A DNA stretch of 64,000 nt. Source: Bradyrhizobium lablabi (GTDB lineage Bacteria > Pseudomonadota > Alphaproteobacteria > Rhizobiales > Xanthobacteraceae). The first letter of the stretch is position 1. Every line of letters begins with the position of its first letter. Below, piece by piece: positions 61,910 to 64,000 of this stretch. The notes below the pieces were generated by a model. It was given only the letters and a program-made list of their open reading frames with translations. It was not told the DNA's origin and did not search any database. The stretch covers positions 1 to 64,000 of the forward strand of contig NZ_JAFCJK010000007.1 in assembly GCF_018131005.1 (NCBI RefSeq), given 5' to 3'. The position numbers and the translations under genes are program-made.

Positions 61910-62218
61910 GTGAACAGTGAGTCGCCCCATGCCCAGAGCGCTTCCGCGGGTTCTGGAACGGAGGCCGAGGGCGCCGTGTTGGATCTCATGGATCGCTTCT
62001 GCCTCGCCGTCATCGTCTCCGCCGTGCTGCTGCTTGTCGCAGCGGCCGGCCTGCTCGTGCAGACGACGAGGGGACCCAGCGCCGCCGCGATCGCAGAACG
62101 TCAGACCGTGGGCCGGCATTCATTTTATCCAGGGCAAAGCTCGGCTATACCCTGCCGCCACTCGCTGACTTCGCCCTGTCCAAACGTGAGGGGCGCGGAC
62201 CGCAGTTCTCCGCCGTGA
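61910..62218 (+). CDS. small hypothetical protein with one helix (weak)
   Basis: Residues about 25-48, FCLAVIVSAVLLLVAAAGLL, form a clean helix in a 102-aa frame. The rest is Ser/Pro-rich without recognisable features. The stop is 62 bp before the next element; no ribosome site is convincing. Confidence 0.35.
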   Translation: MNSESPHAQSASAGSGTEAEGAVLDLMDRFCLAVIVSAVLLLVAAAGLLVQTTRGPSAAAIAERQTVGRHSFYPGQSSAIPCRHSLTSPCPNVRGADRSSPP

Positions 62219-62279
62219 AGGAAATTCGGTGCTATAAGGCCGCGCGGGACTGGGTGAGCCGGCCTAAGGACCTAGGACG

Positions 62280-62533
62280 ATGCCAATTAATCTGCTGCTG
62301 AAAAAAACGAGCACCCGCCAGAGGAAGTCGAACTTCTGAACAAGGCTTTCGACCAGGCTCTTCATTTGCTGGGCATTCTCGATCGTGATGACGCGCTTGC
62401 CGAGATGGTAGCCCGCGACGTTATTGACATCCGCACAACCGGCGTCGGCGATCCGCGCAAGATCGCGGAAAATGGCCGTGAGACGGATGGGCCTCCGGCG
62501 AGGCCGGTCACTGCGTCTCGCGAGAAGCTGTAG
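62280..62533 (+). pseudogene. small helical protein frameshifted at an A7 run
   Basis: AGGA precedes the ATG at 62280 (MPINLLLKK). Adding one A to the A7 run at 62301-62307 gives a clean protein, NEHPPEEVELLNKAFDQALH then GILDRDDALAEMVARDVIDI, of 84 aa to a TAG at 62531. The pattern K-A-x-x-x-x-L...L-D-R-x-D-x-x-x-E-M-V-A matches a widespread rhizobial small-protein family. It may also be a sequencing indel or slippage site. Confidence 0.65.
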
Positions 62534-62589
62534 CGCGGATCGCTGGCCAACCACGCGGCGAAGGCCGGTGTAATGACTGGATCAAGGTG

Positions 62590-62704
62590 AAGAACCGGGC
62601 TCCCCCGGCGCACGGCCGCATCGAGGATCAATTCTAACGCGCGGACGTCGGGCTTTGGGATCTAAGCAGAACTTTTTCTGCTCAATCAGGGTGCCGGTTT
62701 TTGG
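62590..62704. repeat. island repeat R3, copy 1
   Basis: AGAACCGGGCTC, CGAGGATCAATTCTA and GCGCGGACGTCGG are repeated at 63360-63470 as AGAACCGAGCTC, CGTGGATCAATTCTA and GCGCGGATGTCGG. Confidence 0.6.
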
Positions 62705-62706
62705 TA

Positions 62707-62731
62707 GGAACTCCAAACTGCCGGGCGAGTT
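62707..62731 (+). promoter_or_regulatory. EcfG-type promoter before 62757/62851
   Basis: TAGGAAC-N17-GTT (GGAAC-N16-AGTT) on the plus strand. Confidence 0.5.
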
Positions 62732-62756
62732 ACACAACCGCCGAGAGGATTGAACG

Positions 62757-62840
62757 ATGAGCGGCAATCTAGTCGAGTTCGCGGTAGCAGTGGATTTCTG
62801 CTCATCGCGCGCGTCCTCCATTGGGGCAGTATTTGAATAG
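62757..62840 (+). CDS. possible 27-aa peptide
   Basis: GAGAGGA is followed by an ATG and MSGNLVEFAVAVDFCSSRAS to a TAG at 62838. Spacing fits translation, but there is no homology evidence. It could be a leader for the secreted-protein gene. Confidence 0.3.
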   Translation: MSGNLVEFAVAVDFCSSRASSIGAVFE

Positions 62841-62850
62841 AGAGGCGACA

Positions 62851-63126
62851 ATGAAAGCACCCCTTCTTCTTGCTGGCGCACTAATCATCGGATGCACCGC
62901 CCCAGCACTGGCTGAAGATTATTACGTCGTCCAAGGACCCAGCCGTCACTGCACGATTACCACAACGCGCCCGGCAGACAAGGAAGTCGTGACGCAGATC
63001 GGCCCAATGGCGTTCACGAGCCGCGTGGAAGCTGAAGACCGCATCAAGCAGACTAAAGTCTGCGACGAAGGCACTGTTGGTAGCACTAGCGGCACTAGCA
63101 GCACGACTGTTATCAAAGAGAAGTAA
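62851..63126 (+). CDS. small secreted hypothetical protein
   Basis: 91 aa. Signal peptide KAPLLLAGALIIGCTAPALA, then EDYYVVQGPSRHCTITTTRP and AEDRIKQTKVCDEGTVG with two Cys, ending in a Ser/Thr tail. GAGAGGC lies before the ATG. A terminator follows. Common type in Bradyrhizobium; role unknown. Confidence 0.75.
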   Translation: MKAPLLLAGALIIGCTAPALAEDYYVVQGPSRHCTITTTRPADKEVVTQIGPMAFTSRVEAEDRIKQTKVCDEGTVGSTSGTSSTTVIKEK

Positions 63127-63170
63127 TCGACAGCCTCGTTCCTGATCGAATTCTGCGGATTCCGAGAAGG

Positions 63171-63201
63171 GTCGCGCCCGTTTCTGTGGGCGCGACTTTT
63201 T
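63171..63201 (+). terminator. intrinsic terminator
   Basis: GTCGCGCCC pairs with GGGCGCGAC around 8 nt, then TTTTT. Perfect 9-bp stem. Confidence 0.85.
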
Positions 63202-63769
63202 GTTTGCAAACCACCTGTTGGAGCCCTGCGCCGGCTGTGCGATCCTTGCCCGCCTGTCCCACGTGGGCTACAGGAATCAACGTGAACGAAGTCCCTTGAT
63301 CAAGTCAAACCGCACGGCGGTCGACCACCTAGCGCACTACCAACCTGCGACTGAATCAAGAAGAACCGAGCTCACCCGCATGCATCGTGGATCAATTCTA
63401 GGGCGCGGATGTCGGCTCTTGGGGTTCTGACCGGAAATTTTCTCCTCAATTATAGCATTGCCGGTTTTGACCTCATAGCAGTCATGGACTCCGTCGTCGC
63501 CGCAACTTAAAGCGCTATCCTTAGAGAGCACAACGAGCGTTGACTGTTCTCAGACTGACGCCGTTGGACACAGGTCTCTAGGATCGCCAGCTCGACGTTT
63601 GTTGATTGGAGTTGCTACCTAAAATCATCGTCGACGTCCAGAACGCGCTATTGATCTCAGTTCATGCGGAACTCGCACAATCCGCGCGTTTGGAACGCCA
63701 CACCGCAAAGCCTGTTGTCTTTTTCAGAAATGACCGTCGTGGTCGCCCCCCATTTTCTTGGAGCGTCAG
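63202..63769. other. intergenic, with repeat R3 copy 2
   Basis: No supported gene. The R3 copy lies at 63360-63470. In the minus frame both R3 copies read NPKSRHPRPRIDPRC and DPKARRPRVRIDPRC, which may be the remnant of a coding 3' end. Confidence 0.5.
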
Positions 63770-64000
63770 ATGAGCCAACGAAAGCCGGCAACAGCGTCAA
63801 AGCGCTCCCGCCATCCGGAAATGGCCGCGCGGGCCCAACAAAACAAGCAGGCCGTTGTTAAAAGCCAGAAAGACAATTTTCCGCGCTCTGTTGCGGCAGT
63901 CTCGATTGAACCGCCTCACAAGCTTCATGACGATTCAAAACATCAAGCTCCCATCGTTGAGAATGGGGGTGCCTTACAAAATGACCTCAGTCAGAAGATG
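63770..64000 (+). CDS. phasin-like protein, N-terminal part (cut by window end)
   Basis: GGAG precedes the ATG at 63770, and the frame stays open for 77 codons to the edge of the window. MSQRKPATASKRSRHPEMAA then KQAVVKSQKDNFPRS and ALQNDLSQKM. I recall this as the N-terminus of Bradyrhizobium phasin-type proteins that bind polyhydroxybutyrate granules, but the diagnostic phasin helices lie beyond the window, so confidence is limited. Confidence 0.55.
   Translation, partial: MSQRKPATASKRSRHPEMAARAQQNKQAVVKSQKDNFPRSVAAVSIEPPHKLHDDSKHQAPIVENGGALQNDLSQKM

Noticed and set aside
60938..62119. 393-aa reverse frame over the ligase
   Set aside because: Antisense to conserved ligase motifs; its N-terminus is low complexity.
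42684..64000. Integrase, transposase, or right attachment site of an island
   Set aside because: No such gene and no repeat of the tRNA 3' end found by eye in the window.

Overview
The window reads as a chromosome segment of a Bradyrhizobium-type alphaproteobacterium (Nitrobacteraceae). The evidence is the high GC content with GC-rich third positions, the glnB-glnA pair behind a sigma-54 promoter, a GcrA-family protein, a NadQ/NrtR-type regulator beside nadABC, a PEP-CTERM protein, REP-like palindromes of the kind common in these genomes, and many small hypothetical genes of rhizobial type. No rRNA, CRISPR array, transposase or integrase was seen.

Positions 1-42,600 are an ordinary, densely coded core. 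In order they hold: NAD(P)HX repair (nnr); nitrogen control (glnB, glnA); a Tat-exported solute-binding protein; a gamma-Glu-GABA hydrolase; an AI-2E-type permease; a diguanylate cyclase; ribosomal rplM-rpsI; a thioesterase and a crotonase; a CoA-binding protein and O-acetylhomoserine sulfhydrylase; NAD biosynthesis (nadQ-like regulator, nadA-nadB-nadC with two tandem operators before nadA); heme A synthase; an exopolysaccharide set interrupted by a LysR/MFS pair (polysaccharide deacetylase, CelD-type acyltransferase, Wzz/ExoP-like protein, GT4 glycosyltransferase, WcaJ/ExoY-type initiating transferase, O-antigen-ligase/Wzy-like protein); a MarR/FAD-monooxygenase divergent pair; and a run of metabolic enzymes ending in a DapA-family aldolase.

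A tRNA-Pro(GGG) at 42,606 marks a sharp change. From there to 64,000 the DNA is sparse, locally A/T-richer and filled with small genes, internal duplications and frameshifted remnants, like an old genomic island. Recurrent parts are: three two-gene cassettes of a DUF2934 protein followed by a Cys-rich CxxC-type protein; four copies of a small basic coiled-coil family; two Gly-rich secreted proteins ending in CKGC; two HGGC zinc-type proteins; at least six tiny single-helix membrane proteins (28-59 codons), one coupled to a stand-alone LuxR helix-turn-helix; and about ten sites matching the EcfG (general stress sigma factor) promoter pattern GGAAC-N16/18-GTT. Four of those sites precede short minus-strand segments that end in strong intrinsic terminators, which makes them candidate stress-induced small RNAs. 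The right end holds a 5'-truncated NHEJ-type DNA ligase beside a duplicated promoter block, a DUF4142 protein, and the start of a phasin-like gene that runs off the window.

I infer that the right third is a decaying accessory region under general-stress control. That is the part most likely to contain something undescribed.
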